DNA from: an uncultured Oscillospiraceae bacterium
GTDB lineage: Bacteria > Bacillota > Clostridia > Oscillospirales > Ruminococcaceae
Direction of reading: 5' to 3'
NCBI GenBank assembly: GCA_900546885.1
Contig: UREN01000100.1
Span: 1-5,308, forward strand
Length of the DNA: 5,308 nt
The notes beneath the pieces were generated by a model that saw nothing but the letters and a program-made list of their open reading frames with translations, did not search any database and had not been told where the DNA came from. Below, piece by piece: positions 5,055 to 5,308 of the stretch (position 1 is its first letter; each line of letters begins with the position of its first letter). The position numbers were made by a program, and so were the translations under genes.

Positions 5055-5201
5055 GTGGGCAATGAATATTACTGCAAGTGCAAAAAATGCAAATACATAG
5101 ACCCAACGGAGACAAGCGGATATAAATGGTATTGCGAATATTATAAAACGTATGAAGACCCGGACGAAGTGAAGGAGTGCAGGCATTACTGCGAGCGCTG
5201 A
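5055..5201 (+). CDS. Small six-cysteine protein (48-50 residues)
   Basis: The coding frame is supported by position and composition rather than by length. From the GTG at 5055 the protein has 48 residues and six cysteines: CKCKKC (7-12), then C27, C42 and C46. Four of the cysteines neighbour aromatic or histidine residues (YYC, WYC, HYC). The C-x-C-x2-C cluster plus three later cysteines suggests zinc binding in the reducing cytoplasm; there is no signal peptide for a secreted disulfide protein. The start could be GTG 5055 (AGAGG nine bases before) or TTG 5049 (GGAGG at 5033-5037), which adds two residues. No ATG exists in frame. It lies directly after the 151-residue gene and is clearly AT-richer (23 G+C in 5101-5160) than the left part of the window, which suggests recent acquisition. 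Similar small Cys/Tyr-rich proteins occur in Firmicute mobile elements, but I cannot name the family. Confidence 0.7.
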   Translation: MGNEYYCKCKKCKYIDPTETSGYKWYCEYYKTYEDPDEVKECRHYCER

Positions 5202-5308
5202 GGCCCCGCACGGCGCGCAAATTTGCGCCGCTGTAGGTTTGTCAAACATATTGGACGGCGAACTGGGAAGGAGTGCAGTAGTTTAAGGGCCTCATAGGTA
5301 AGTTGTTG
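5202..5308. other. Right-end stretch with a palindrome and no supportable gene
   Basis: GCGCAAATTTGCGC (5215-5228) is a perfect 14-bp palindrome just after the cysteine-rich gene; without a T tract it is not a standard terminator. GTTTGTCAAAC (5237-5247) is a smaller dyad. A ribosome-binding-like GGAAGGAG (5266-5273) is followed by GTG-CAG-TAG, which stops at once. No other start follows at usable spacing before the window ends. Confidence 0.5.

Noticed and set aside
4609..5220. A 203-codon minus-strand frame opposite the 151-residue gene
   Set aside because: Antisense shadow. The plus-strand genes have ribosome binding sites, a promoter and a sensible composition, and the minus frame has none of these.
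1..5308. CRISPR array, tRNA, rRNA or insertion sequence
   Set aside because: No regularly spaced direct repeats, no cloverleaf-like conserved tRNA arms, no rRNA stretches and no transposase frame were seen on either strand.

Overview
The window looks like one end of an assembled metagenome or draft-genome contig from a GC-rich member of the Clostridia, with the Oscillospiraceae/Ruminococcaceae type most likely. Evidence for this is a Bacillus EndoA-type MazF, a Firmicute-type MurC, GGAGG-like ribosome binding sites, sigma-A promoters and a CCA-adding-enzyme C-terminal region of Firmicute type. The first 42 bases are not biological. They match an Illumina TruSeq index-5 adapter, so the left edge is a sequencing or assembly artefact.

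Layout: (1) 43-690 is AT-rich and holds a TetR-family regulator on the minus strand, cut off at its C-terminus by the adapter. (2) At about 683-745 the composition jumps to GC-rich, and a start-less fragment coding for four collagen-like G-X-Y triplets sits on the step. This is either a decayed gene or a chimeric join. (3) 743-977 has no recognisable gene. (4) 978-1340 is an EndoA/MazF mRNA interferase without a visible antitoxin, followed by a strong terminator. (5) murC (1588-2964) runs convergently on the minus strand with its own terminator. (6) An AT-rich spacer (2965-3160) carries divergent promoters for murC and for a 271-codon plus-strand gene. (7) That gene (3161-3976) reads as the neck, body and tail of a CCA-adding enzyme with no nucleotidyltransferase head, and is followed by a bidirectional terminator. 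(8) 4153-5201 is a small regulated cassette: an XRE/Cro-type repressor on the minus strand, a symmetric intergenic switch with two nearly identical 18-bp operators and back-to-back promoters, then a divergent pair coding for an unrecognised 151-residue protein and a 48-50-residue protein with six cysteines. G+C falls toward the right end of this cassette, which suggests it was acquired. (9) 5202-5308 holds a palindrome and no supportable gene.

How the parts work together: MurC makes the peptidoglycan precursor UDP-MurNAc-L-Ala, MazF cuts RNA, and the headless CCA-like protein presumably contacts tRNA. Apart from the shared murC/CCA-like promoter region, these look like independent transcription units. 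The XRE cassette is the only clear multi-gene circuit. The two points most worth following up are the headless CCA-adding-enzyme relative and the symmetric XRE switch controlling two small unknown proteins. The left 700 bases should be treated as suspect until read support is checked.
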